Origin: Malania oleifera
Taxonomy: Eukaryota > Streptophyta > Magnoliopsida > Santalales > Ximeniaceae
Reading direction: 5' to 3'
DNA: 64,000 bases
Assembly (NCBI RefSeq): GCF_029873635.1
Contig: NC_080426.1
Span: 53,520,093 to 53,584,092 of the forward strand
This document shows positions 1-10,761 of the stretch, piece by piece. Both the position numbers and the translations under genes were made by a program. The notes under the pieces were generated by a model. It made no database searches. It was not told the origin of the DNA and saw only the letters and a program-made list of their open reading frames with translations. The stretch's first letter is position 1. Each line of letters starts with the position of its first letter.

Positions 1-770
1 TCAAGGCTCCGAATTCTATTGCAAAAATTGAGGCACTAGGGTTTAGAGGTTGATTATATAGGTAATCTTGGCCTTAGGATAAGTCCCGACCATTGGATCA
101 AATTGATCAAGTGTATAACCCGCATGTTCTCTTACTAAAGATAAGATTTTTAAACTTCCCACAGGTTTAGACGATTGAAGATTCGGGTTCATATGTCTTA
201 TGTTCCTTAAAGCACTGAAAATTATAGTCTAGACACAGGTTCATACGATTGAACTGAGGGTTCAGTCTTCTGAAGTCCCTAGTTCAGACGACTGAACTGA
301 AGGTTCAAACATTTGAGGGTGTTCTGCCTGTTCGGTGTTTTAGTAATTAAATCTTTAGATAAGTGAACTAATTCTTTAGTCTTCTAAGGAAATTCTTCAG
401 ACGTCAGAAGAAAAACTTCAATTGTTTGAAGTTGAATCTTCAGACTTCTGAGGGTAATCCTCAGTTTTCTGGGCAGACCCATTTTAGAATTTTCAGTTAA
501 GTTTTTCAAAATCATTTGAACTCTCTTGCTTTAACCTTTTATAAAATATTTTCCAAGGTTTAAAAATAAGTTCTCTTAATCCATATTTAACCCTAGAAGG
601 TTTTCATGAGATGCATGTGAATATATTTTTAGCTTCTAGCTATATCATATAAAATATGCACATACATCAATTCTAACTACCCATTCCCCAGACGATCTTG
701 AACTTGATGCTTGCAACTTCATTCTTCTACTCTTCTTAGTTCCATAGCTTGTGTTAGGTTATATATATAT
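1..770 (-). mobile_element. SIRE-type LTR fragment H, left part (antisense)
   Basis: This stretch has no gene. It carries spaced CAGACGACTGAAC / GTTCAGTCTTCTGA-like palindromic motifs (about 160-480). They resemble the motif array in the solo LTR at 34168-36478, which is also antisense. Its continuation lies beyond element A, at 10597-10761, where the antisense LTR start ends in ...AGTCAACA. On the minus strand that end reads TGTTGACTC and soon reaches TTTTGATAATGACAAAT, the same block found just inside the start of A's LTR. The LTR runs off the left edge of the window. Its identity rests on these similarities and no coding part is visible. Confidence 0.6.
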
Positions 771-1059
771 TGTTGACCTTACAGGTCATGACCAGTTTTG
801 ATAATGACAAATACTCTTGTATTTAATGGATATTTAGTTCGTGTGCAAGTCTACATTAGCAGATACATTGACAGCATCAAGAGAAAGTGAAGTTGAAGAC
901 CAAACCTTTTTTTTGTAATGCATTTCATATCTATTTGGTCTGTAATAGTAACTAGGTAATTTGTTTTGTAATAAGATTACACGCATCACATGCATGATTT
1001 ATTTTGTAAGCTCAAACAAACCGTGAGTGAGAAATGACCTTAGAAAGACCTTAGGGCTT

Positions 1060-1630
1060 ATTCGGTCGACCGACACCGAACTTTTTTGGTGTCTTAAATT
1101 TGGACTCCAAGTGACCCTAGGACACACACATTCTCACACATACTCGTTAGACACTTGAATAGGGCTTGTATGCTTCAAGATGGGACTGAAATGCACACTT
1201 GGTGCACTTTCGGTCGACCAGCAAAGTCAGTTCATTTTGACCTGGTCGATTGAAACCTCCCTGGGTTAACTGATTGACCAAAGTACTGGTTGACTGAACC
1301 AGAATAGTTCAAAAAGCCCTGATCGACCGAAACCCTCTCTAGTCAACATTTTGACCACCTGGTCGACCGAACCAGGTAATTCAAGAAGCCCTGGTCGATC
1401 GAAACCCCCTGGGGTCAAAAGTTTGACCATCTAGTCGACCGAGGGTCCTCGGGAGAAATCCCAGCGATCTGGTCAATCGAACCAGCTAGATCAAAATGGC
1501 CTGGTCAATCGAACGTCGAAAAATTAAGAAATCGCCCTCTCCTGGTCGACCGATCCCTCAGTTCAAAAGTCCCCTAATAAACCAAACCATGTGAGTCCTG
1601 GTCGACCGAAACTAATCTGGTCGACCAGAC
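1060..1630. repeat. GGTCGACC palindrome array in A 5' LTR
   Basis: More than ten copies of a short unit around TGGTCGACCGAACC, every 30-60 bases, often followed by CAG or a short spacer. GTCGAC is palindromic and holds one CpG. Many copies read GTCAAC, GTTGAC or GATCGA, which fits C-to-T decay of methylated CpG. It lies upstream of the predicted TATA box, so it occupies the U3 control region. The same array is present in the other A LTRs. Confidence 0.85.
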
Positions 1631-1758
1631 ATCTTGGGTTGCACCTAATTTTTTACCACAGTTAAAATTTCTAAACAGGGTTAAAATGTTTTAAACATCA
1701 TTAAAACTTTTCTAACAAACCCTAATAGGTCCCCAACGGTCAAAAACTTTGGTATGTC

Positions 1759-1768
1759 TATATATACT
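1759..1768 (+). promoter_or_regulatory. Predicted TATA box of A 5' LTR
   Basis: CTATATATAC lies about 990 bases into the LTR, just after the conserved block AGGTCCCCAACGG. The same TATA in the same context occurs near 9409-9419, 13591-13600 and 49483-49495 in the other A-family LTRs. The transcription start would be expected about 30 bases downstream. This is inferred from position and conservation. Confidence 0.6.
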
Positions 1769-2942
1769 CCTTCATTTGGGAGAATTAAGGATTGATTAGC
1801 ATAAGGATTCAAAATTTCTTTCTCAAGCAAAAATACTCTCTTTTGATTCCTATTGCTCATACTTTCCCTACAAAAACTCCAGTTTTCCTTCTCAAGTTGA
1901 AAATCATTTGTAAAAGCTTTGAGTGTATATTCAAAAAGGTTTTGCTCTCATTGTTTGAAGTATTTTGAATCGATTTTTCTAACGAGAGCATAACCTAAGC
2001 ATTCTTAGGAGGCTTTACTAATAAGCCTACCCTAAGAAGGCTTGTGGTGAACTTCCAAGTATTGCATTCTCATTTCAATATCTTTGGAAGTTTGTATTTG
2101 TTTTTGGTTTGCAAATACATTTTCAAACTTACTCAAATATCTTGTGGAATCTTTATTGAACTATTTGTGAAAAGATATTTGTGTTTGTTACATTAATTAT
2201 TGTGGCAATATCCATTCAAGTCTATATCATTTGCTGAAATACAGAGATTATCTATTTTGCAATCCAAGCATATACATATTCATGTGATTAAGATATTCTT
2301 CTGATTGATATTCTTGAGGCTTGCTTGATATTCTGCGTGAACACATTTGATTGAAACATTTTGAAATACACAGATTGTTGTTGATACTCTTACGTAACTG
2401 ATAGAAAATATTTTTGAGAGTTGAACTATTTAGACCACACTGAGCTTACATTTTAAATCATCTGTGGTGTTTGTGATTGTGTGCATTTGTGGTACAAATT
2501 TGCTTTACGTGAAAGCACCCTTATACTTACCTTTTGATTGTATATCTGATAGATTCCAAGTGTGGCCCGAGGAGGTAGTAATCCAGCCCGGTAAGGATTG
2601 GTGTAAAGGTTGAGGTCAGCCCTGTGTTAATTTGACCTGGTTTGTATAGGTGCCGCTCCACCCGTTTAAGTGAGCAAGTTATTGTGATAATACTTGTGCT
2701 GGTTAGCCAAGGCAGGGACGTAGGCAGTTGGCCGAACCTCGATAACATATCCTTGTGTCACCCTTCTCTTACTGCTTTCTGGTGCTTGTGAAATTGATTA
2801 GGCATCTTTATTTAATTTCTGATATCACTTGCACTAGATTGACCATAGAATTGAACATACTACTGTTAGGAGGAATACCTAGGGGATAGATTTTAAAAAT
2901 ACCAATTCACCCCCCTCTTGGGATCACGGTAAAGCTAACAAT

Positions 2943-2954
2943 TGGTATCAGAGC
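2943..2954 (+). other. Primer binding site of element A
   Basis: TGGTATCAGAGC starts two bases after the LTR end. This is the usual plant copia primer site, complementary to the 3' end of initiator methionine tRNA. Confidence 0.93.
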
Positions 2955-3047
2955 CACGTAGCATAGACTAGTTGTTATTTTGCAAAAGGATCACATATAG
3001 CTCATAGCTCCGTGACCCCTTTCCCTAAGGGACCATCTTCCACATGA

Positions 3048-4675
3048 CCTCTTGTTTTCAGTGGTGTTAATTACACCTTTTGGAAACAGAGGATGCGCAT
3101 CTACCTTCAGAATACTGATTGGAAGGTGTGGAGGATTGTCTTTAAGGGAAACTATGTCCCTATGAAAACTGAGGGTGCAGCTAGGGTTCCTAAGACTGAG
3201 GATGAATATGATGATGATGATATGAAAGTTGTTAGTCTTAACGCCACTACCATGAATATTTTATAATGTAGTCTTGATGTAAATGAATTTAACAGGATTA
3301 TGGCATGTTCTACTACAAAAGAAATATGGGATAAGTTAGAGGTCACATATGAGGGTACTAGAGATGTGAAAAATAGTAGGATAGATATGTTGACCAGTGA
3401 GTATGAGGCCTTTAGGATGAATGTAGGTGAGTCCATTCCGAGCATGTACACTAGATTCACACACATCATAAACTCACTGCATGGATTTGGAAAGAACTAT
3501 CCCACTTATGAGATGATCAGGAATATCATTAGAGGCTTACCTCATTTTTGGGAAGCCAAGGCTACGACCATTGCTGAGGGTAGAGACCTTAAGGCCATGA
3601 GCTTAGATGAACTGATAGGTTCCTTGATCACTTATGAACTGTCTATAAATGAAAAACTCAATGAGCATAACAGGGCTAAGAAAGTGACTGCATTAAAAGC
3701 ATCTAATAACACATCTAGTGAGTATAGTGAATTTGAAACTGATGATGAAATGGCCATGCTAACCAAAAAGTTTAGCAGATTTTTCAGGAAGAACAGGAAG
3801 CCATTTAGAAAATATAGTGACTCTACTAATGAGAAGGGAGAGTCCAGCAAAAGAAAGGAAAAATCAAATGCTCCTACGTGCTACAACTACAACAAAGTGG
3901 GGCACATCAAACCTAACTGCCCACTGCTGAAAAAGGAGGCTAAGAAAAAGAAGAAAGCCATGAAGGCTGGGACTTCATGGGACCAATTCAGCAGCAGTGA
4001 CTCAGATTCAGATCATAGTGACACGAAGTTGGTTAATCTGTGCTTGATGGCACACGAGGATGAGGTATTGCCTTCTTGTTCATCATCTTCTTATTATTCA
4101 TCTGATGATTGTGATTCTGACAGCATGCCTACATTTAGAGAATTACAATTTGAATGCATTTGTGTTTCAAAATTGCTAGGCAAAATGACCGAAAAAATAA
4201 CGATTTGAAGAAGAAATGTGAAAATTGGTCAAAATTATTTAATATGGCAAAAACCTCTCATGCCTCTATTTTAAAAGAAAATGATACTACTATTGTTGAG
4301 CTTGAAAGAAAATTGGATGATAACTCCAAAATTATTTTTAAATTCACCAAGGGCAAAGAAAATTTTGAAAAATTATTTGGTGCCCAAAGAAATTCCTTAA
4401 GTAAAGAGGGTCTTGATTTTAATGGTATTGAAAATGTTAGACAACCTAATCTTTACTTAGGACATTTCACACGTGAGTCAAAATCTCATATTCCTCCTAA
4501 AGAACCTAAGTGTAGATTGAAATGTTTTAAATGTAAACAGATTGGTCACATTCAATTTGATTGTCCACTTAGGAATAAGCATGCTAGAATTAGGAAGGTA
4601 TGGATAGTTAAGGGAGATCCTGCTACTAACCCCCGTGGACCCAATAAAATTTGGGGACCAGCATCAGTCACTTAG
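3048..4675 (+). pseudogene. gag: SIRE gag, broken
   Basis: Encodes the capsid/nucleocapsid polyprotein that packages the element RNA. The N-terminal part (from about 3060) reads as a typical copia gag with an NYTFWKQRM-like motif. It is interrupted by TGA at 3045-3047 and TAA at 3264-3266, so no clean start exists. The frame from 3300 to 4208 holds the central gag domain (EIWDKLEVTYEGT) and a first zinc knuckle, C-Y-N-Y-N-K-V-G-H-I-K-P-N-C; the second knuckle position is Y rather than the usual C. A one-base shift in the A-run at about 4190-4197 moves the frame to 4154-4675, which carries a Lys/Asn-rich coiled-coil-like part and a second, intact knuckle C-F-K-C-K-Q-I-G-H-I-Q-F-D-C. It ends at TAG 4673-4675, in the same frame as the protease that follows. 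Two knuckles and a long gag fit SIRE. Confidence 0.85.
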
Positions 4676-7600
4676 TTTATTTTTCAGGTATGCCTACGAT
4701 CATCCTCCTCCGAGGACCGGTGGTACTTGGATAGTGGGTGCTCACGGCACATGACCGGAGACAAGGGAAAATTCACTTCAATTGTTCCCAAGGATGGAGG
4801 CTATGTGACATTTGGCGACAATGCCAAAGGACGCATCATCGGGGTAGGTAAGGTTGGTAAGGATTCCTCTCTTACTATTGATAATGTTTTATTGGTTGAT
4901 GGACTGAAACACAATCTACTTAGCATAAGTCAATTGTGTGACATAGGATATAAAGTATCGTTTGAAAATGACAAATGCATAGTAGAAAATAAAACAGACT
5001 ACAAAGTGCTTTTTACTGTTGATAGACATGAAATTGTCTATACTACCTCACTTGATAATTTAGCTTCACAACAAGTAACATGTTTTTCTGCCATACATGA
5101 AGCTAGTTTGTTGTGGCATAGGCGTTTAGGACATGCTAGCATGGATTTATTGTCTAAACTTGTTAGAAAAGAATTGTTGAAGGTCTGCCTAAAATGTCTT
5201 TTGTAAAGGATAAAATCTGTGATGCATGTCAAATGGGTAAGCAAAAAAAAATCTAGTTTTAAGAAAAAGAAATTCATATCTACTACTAGACCTTTGGAGA
5301 TGCTTCACCTAGATCTATTTGGGCAAAATTCTGTGCAAAGTTTTGGTGGTAAATCTTATGTTTTTGTAATTGTGGATGACTTTTCTAAATTCACATGGGT
5401 GTTGTTTCTTGCACATAAAAATGAATCATGTGAACATTTCACCAAACTTTGTAGGAGAATTCAGAATGAAAAAGGATATTAAATCACTCACATAAGAAGA
5501 TAGAGACACTGAATTCAAAAATGAAAGCATAGAAAAATATTGTGACTTAGAGAGCATATCACATAACTTCTTTGCACCTAGGACACGTCAACAAAATGGT
5601 GTAGTAGAAAGAAAGAATAGGTCACTGCAAGAAATGGGAAGAACTATGTTGAATGAGCATAACTTACCTAAATATTTTTGGGCTGAGGCTATTAATACTG
5701 CATGCTATGTTATGAATAGGGTGTTGATTAGACCATCAATTAATAAAACCCCTTATGAATTATGGAACAACCATAAGACTAATATTTCCTATTTTCATGT
5801 GTCTGGTTGTAAATGCTTTGTGCTTAGAGATAATGAGCATCTAGGAAAATTTGACTATAAATCTGATGAAGGCATCTTCCTAGGCTATGCACTTAATAGT
5901 AAAGCATATAGGGTTTTCAATAAAAGAACTCTAACTATGATTGAATCCATTCATGTTGCGTTTGATGAGTCTAATCCATTTTCTAATAAAGATGATGAAG
6001 ATGATATTGATATTAGAAAATGCTCAGAGAAAATGTCTATTGAAAACAATGCAAGTGAAAATCAAGAAGCAAATGAAAAATCACTTGAAGATAATAAAAA
6101 TGGAAATCAGGAGTTGCCTAGAGATTGGAAATACATTAGAAGTCATCCCATAAATCAAATCATAGGCGAACCATCCCGTGGTGTAGCCACAAGATCCTCT
6201 TTGAGAAATACAGTGAATCATTATGCTTTCTTATCCCAAGAAGAACCTAAAACTATTAAAGAAGCCATAGAAGATGAGTCTTGGGTGACGTCCATGCAAG
6301 AAGAGCTTAATCAATTTGAAAGAAGTAAAGTGTGGACCTTAGTTCCTAGGCCTAATGAGCACACCATCATTGGAACTAAATGGGTATATAGAAATAAGAA
6401 AGATGAGAATGGGGTAGTAACTAAGAATAAAGCTAAACTAGTTGCCCAAGGGTATAACCAACAGGAAGGGATTGACTTTGATGAAACATATGCTCTTGTT
6501 GCTAGATTAGAAGCCATTCGTATGTTACTTGCCTTTGTTGCTTTTAGAAATTTTAAATTATTTCAAATGGATGTTAAAAGCGCTTTTCTAAATGGCTACA
6601 TAAATGAAGAGGTATACGTAGAACAACCACCTGGTTTTGAAAATCATAAATATCCTGACAATGTTTACTGATTATCTAAAGCCTTGTATGGATTGAAACA
6701 AGCTCCTAGAGCTTGGTATGAGAGGCTTAGTGGTTTTCTATAAGAAAATAGGTTTACCTGTGGCAAGATTGACAGTACAATTTTCATCAAGTCCAAAAAT
6801 GATGATATGCTCCTTGTTCAAATTTATGAGGATGATGTCATTTTTGGAGCAACTAACGATGAGCTGTGTAATGAGTTTGCCAAATGCATGCAAAGTGAAT
6901 TTGAAATGAGCATGATGGGTGAACTTAGTTTCTTCTTAGGGCTATAAATTAAGCAAGCTAATCATAGAACTTTCATATGCCAATCTAAATACATTAGGGA
7001 CTTGCTAAAGAAATTTAATATGGAAGATTGTAAAATTCATGATACACCTATGAACTCTTCCATTAAGCTTGATAAAGATGAGCAAGGAATCCCTATTGAC
7101 GTAAAATTATATCGTGGCATGAATGGAAGTCTCCTATATCTCACTGCTAGTAGGCCCAATATTATGTTTAGTGTATGTATGTGTGCTAGGTTTCAGGCTG
7201 CTCCTAAGGAATCTTATCTAAAAGCTATTAAAAGAATCCTTAGGTATTTAGTTAGGACTATTAAATTAGGATTGTGGTACCCTAAGCATACTACCTTTGA
7301 GATTGTTAGTTACACTGATGCTGACTTTGTCGGTAGTAAGGTTGATAGAAAAAGCACTAGCGGCACTTGTCATTACATAAGACAATCTCTTGTTTCTTGG
7401 TTCTCCAAGAAGCAAAACTTAGTTGCCTTATCTACAACCGAAGCTGAATATATTGTGGCTGGGAGTTGTTGTGCCCAAACTCTTTACATGAAACAACAAC
7501 TTGTGGATTTTGGATTGCACTATGAAACAATACCCATTAAATGTGATAATACTAGTGCAATCAACATCTCTAAAAATCCTATCTCACATTCACGAACTAA

Positions 7601-7778
7601 ACACATTGAGATTAGACATCATTTTCTTCATGATCATGTGCAAAAAGGAGATATGGCTCTTGAGTTTGTATGCACTAATGAACAGTGGGCCGACATATTC
7701 ACTAAACCACTACCTGAGGGTAGGTTCATACAAATTAGACATGAGTTAGGCTTAATGCATAGTAGAGAAGCTTCCTAA
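4676..7778 (+). pseudogene. pol: SIRE pol (protease-integrase-RT-RNase H), broken
   Basis: Copia-type order. Protease: catalytic motif DSGCSRHMTG at about 4724-4756. Pre-integrase and HHCC zinc finger: LLWHRRLGHAS near 5107-5140, with frameshifts near 5180 and in the A-run at 5235-5243. Integrase core: HLDLFG near 5310, a damaged second Asp region near 5490-5510 behind TAA at 5480-5482, and the Glu region QQNGVVERKN near 5591-5620. RT: from about 6250 (TKWVYRNKKDENG; DVKSAFLNG near 6570), stop TGA at 6669-6671, frameshift near 6735, and the active-site motif changed from YVDD to YEDD near 6827. RNase H: 7002-7778, with TDADF, STTEAEYI and HIEIRHHF. Five or more lesions make it non-functional. 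Confidence 0.88.
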
Positions 7779-8386
7779 ACTTAAATGTCTCATATCTTGC
7801 ATAATTTTAGGGGGAGCTCTCTCATAGGAACTTTCCAAGTCTTAGCAACTAGTTCCACTGTTGACTTATCTTCGTGCTTTAGACTTTATGAAAGTTGATT
7901 ATTGACTATGTGCACAGTTCATATTTCTATTGTATGCTTACATTACTTCTCATTTGTGCTTCACAATTTGTCCGATTCATGTTCATATTGATATTTTATT
8001 TGCTATAATTGGACCATACTGAACTGTTTGAGTAGTTGTGGATAAATTTCTAGGAAATTTTAAACTCAAACAGGTTATGTTTATACAAGATGTCTTTTGG
8101 AAATTTTGATTTACAAACGGCACTCTGCCGAAATTTTTCAAAAATCTTTCCAAAATTTATCATGCATAAATGTAATAATCACCTATTGCCTAGGATTTTA
8201 ATTTATATTGCCCTTTTTGCTGTTGCCAAGAGGGGGAGATGGAAAGAGGCAAATGGAAAGAGGTAAAAATGATGTGTTTATAGGTTTATTTAAAAATACA
8301 TTGGATGCATATTGCGAGGGGGAGCCTTCTTGGGCTTAACCCTATATTTTTCCAATCATATTTTTCATCATCAAAAAGGGGGAGAA
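7779..8386 (+). other. 3' non-coding region of A with four polypurine tracts
   Basis: Between RNase H and the 3' LTR there is no ORF of useful length. AGGGGGAG-type tracts occur at 7809-7816, 8231-8239, 8316-8324 and 8373-8385. The last abuts the LTR and is the likely primer for plus-strand synthesis. Multiple tracts of this kind are known from Sireviruses. The stretch is only about 600 bases, too short for the envelope-like ORF carried by some SIRE elements. Confidence 0.8.
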
Positions 8387-10587
8387 TATTGACCTTATAG
8401 GTCACGACCAGTTTTGATAATGACAAAACTCTTGTATTTAATGAATATCTAGTTCCTGCGCAGGTCTACATTAGAAGATACATTGACGGCACGAAGAGAA
8501 AGTGAACTTGAAGACCAAATCTTTTTTTTGTAATGCATTTCATATCTATTTGGTTTGTAATAGTAATTAGGTAATTTGGTTTGTAATAAGCTCACACGCA
8601 TCACATGTATGGTTTATTTTGTAAGCTCAAACAAACCGTGAGTGAGAAATGACCTTAGAAACACCTTAGGGCTTACCCTTTGGTCGACCGACATCAGACT
8701 TTTTTGGTGTCTTAAATTTGGACTCCAAGTGACCCTAGGAACCACACATTTTCACACATACTCGTTAGGCACTTGAATAGGGCTTGTATGCTTCAAGACG
8801 GGACCAAAATGCACACTTGGTGCACTTTCGATCGACCAGCCAAGTCAGTTCATTTTGACCTAGTTGACCGAAACCTCCATGGGTTAACTAATTGACCAAA
8901 GTCCTGGTCGACTGAACCAGAATAGTTCAAAAAGCCTCAGTCGATCGAAACCCTCTCTAGTCAACATTTTGACCACCTGGTTGACCGAACCAGGTAGTTC
9001 AAGAAGCCCTGGTCGACCAAAACCCCCTGGGATCAAAAGTTTGACCATCTGGTCGATCGAGACAGAAATGAACTCCAACTACCTGATCAACCGAGGGTCT
9101 TTGGGAGAAATCCCAGTGGTCTAGTCGACTGAACCAGCCAGTTCAAAATGGCCTGGTCGACTGAACCTTAGAAAATTGAGAAATCGCCCTCTCCTGGTCG
9201 ACTGAGCCCTCAGTTCAAAAGTCCCCTCGTCAACCGAACCATATGATTCCTGGTCGACTGAAACTAATCTGGTCGATCGGACCACTCGGGTTGCACCTAA
9301 TTTTTTACCGCAGTTAAAATTTCTAAACAAGGTTAAAATGTTTTAAACATTATTAAAACTTTTCTAACAAACCCTAATAGGTCCCCAACGGTCAAAAACT
9401 TCGGTATGTCTATATATACTCCTTCATTTGGGATAATTAAGGATTGATTAACAGAAGGATTAAAAATTTCTCTCTCAAGCAAAAATACTCTCTTTTGATT
9501 CCAATTGCCCATACTTTCCCTACAAACACTCCAGCTTTCCTTCTCAAGTTGAAAATATGTAAGAGCTTTGAATGTATATTCAAAAAGGTTTTGCTCTCAT
9601 TGTTTGAAGTATTTTGAATCGATTTTTCTAACGAGAGCATAACCTAAGCATTTTTAGGAGGCTTTACTAATAAGCCTACCCTAAGAAGGCTTGTGGTGAA
9701 CTTCCAAGTATTGCATTATCATTGCAATATCTTTGGAAGTTTGTATTTGTTTTTGGTTTGCAAAAACATTTTCAAACTTACTCAAATATCTTGTGGAATC
9801 TTTATTGAACTATTTGTGAAAAGATATTTGTGCTTGTTACATTAATCTTTGTGGCAATATCCATTCAAGTCTATATCATTTGCTAAAATACAGAGATTAT
9901 CTATTTTGCAATCCAAGCATATACATATTCATGTGATTGAGACATTCTACTAATTTATATTCTTTATTCTGCATGAACACATTTGATTGAAACATTTTGA
10001 AATACACAGATTGTTGTTGATACTCTCACGTACTCACTACACTGATAGAAAATATTTTTGAGAGCTAAACTATTTAGACCACACTGAGCTTACATTTTAA
10101 ATCATTTGTAGTGTTTGTGATCGTGCGCATTTGTGGTACAAATTTGCTTTACATAAAAGCACCCTTATATTGTACCTTTTAATTGTATATCTGAGAGATT
10201 CCAGGCGTGGCCTGAGGGGACAGTAATCCAGCCCGGTAAGGATTGGTGTAAAGGTTGAGGTCAGCCCTGTGTTAATTTCACCTGGTTTGTATAGGTGCCG
10301 CTCCACCCGTTTAAGTGAGAAAGTTATTGTGATAATCCTTGTGCTGGTTAGCCAAGGTGGGGACGTAGGCAGTTGGCCGAACCTCGATAACATATCCTTG
10401 TGTCACCCTTCTCTTACTACTTTCTAGTGCTTGTGAAATTGATTAAACTGCTTTATTTAATTTCTGATATTACTTGCACTAGATTGACCATAGGATTGTG
10501 AACATACTGCTGTTAGGAGGAATACCGAGGGCATAGATTTTTAAAATACTAATTCATGCCCCCCCCTCTTGGGATCATGGTAAAGCT

Positions 10588-10591
<4 letters not shown>
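8387..10591 (+). repeat. 3' LTR of element A
   Basis: Same structure as 771-2940, with terminal TG changed to TA at 8387-8388 and ...GCTAACA at 10585-10591. By eye it matches the 5' LTR closely but with scattered substitutions and small indels, so the insertion is not recent. The palindrome array lies at about 8680-9290, TATA near 9409-9419, and the GACGTAGGC block at 10361-10391. Confidence 0.92.

Positions 10592-10620
<29 letters not shown>
10592..10620. repeat. (TA)n microsatellite at A target site
   Basis: An uninterrupted TA repeat follows the A 3' LTR, and TATATATAT also precedes the 5' LTR (760-770). Element A therefore landed in a TA tract inside LTR H. Confidence 0.9.
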
Positions 10621-10624
<4 letters not shown>

Positions 10625-10761
10625 TTTAATCCTTGTGGCTTCCATGGCTTCATCACCTTCCGTGCATGCTAAGTAATGTTTCTGCTCACATTCTCAATGC
10701 ACAGATCAAATACCAAGTGATTTGTCATTATCAAAATAGGATTGAATTCATAGAGTCAACA
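10621..10761 (-). mobile_element. SIRE-type LTR fragment H, right part
   Basis: Ends ...ATAGAGTCAACA at 10761. On the minus strand this reads TGTTGACTCTATG and reaches TTTTGATAATGACAAAT within the next 30 bases, as in the start of the A LTR. It is the continuation of 1-770 beyond inserted element A. Confidence 0.65.

Larger units (their letters stand above)
771..2940 (+). repeat. 5' LTR of element A
   Basis: Begins TGTTGACCTT and ends AAAGCTAACA, giving TG...CA ends. The sequence recurs at 8387-10591 and as solo copies at 12636-14787 and 48560-50697. Inside, in order: a palindrome array around GGTCGACC (about 1060-1630), a TATA box near 1759, the block with GACGTAGGC...GCCGAACC at 2716-2746, and the terminal CCAATTCACC-CCCCTCTTGGG block near 2901-2922. 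The many small reading frames in this stretch look like chance. Confidence 0.92.
771..10591 (+). mobile_element. Full-length SIRE-lineage copia retrotransposon A
   Basis: A 9.8 kb element with two LTRs of about 2.2 kb (771-2940 and 8387-10591), a methionine-initiator-tRNA-type primer site directly after the 5' LTR, gag with two zinc knuckles, then protease, integrase, reverse transcriptase and RNase H in copia order, and a repeated polypurine tract before the 3' LTR. Flanks are TATAT (766-770 and 10592-10596), consistent with a 5-bp target duplication, though the target is itself a TA repeat. Long LTRs, a coiled-coil gag extension and multiple AGGGGGAG tracts point to the Sirevirus (SIRE) lineage. 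The coding region is broken by stops and frameshifts, so the copy is not autonomous. Confidence 0.9.

Noticed and set aside
1060-1630. Regularly spaced short repeats resembling a CRISPR array
   Set aside because: Units are degenerate, spacing is irregular, and the array lies inside a plant LTR; there is no bacterial context.
2943-2954. Primer site as a tRNA gene fragment
   Set aside because: Only 12 bases match the tRNA end, and position next to the LTR explains it; no tRNA gene was seen in the window.
7779-8386. Possible envelope-like ORF after RNase H in SIRE A
   Set aside because: Only about 600 bases separate RNase H from the 3' LTR and no long frame or membrane segment is present.
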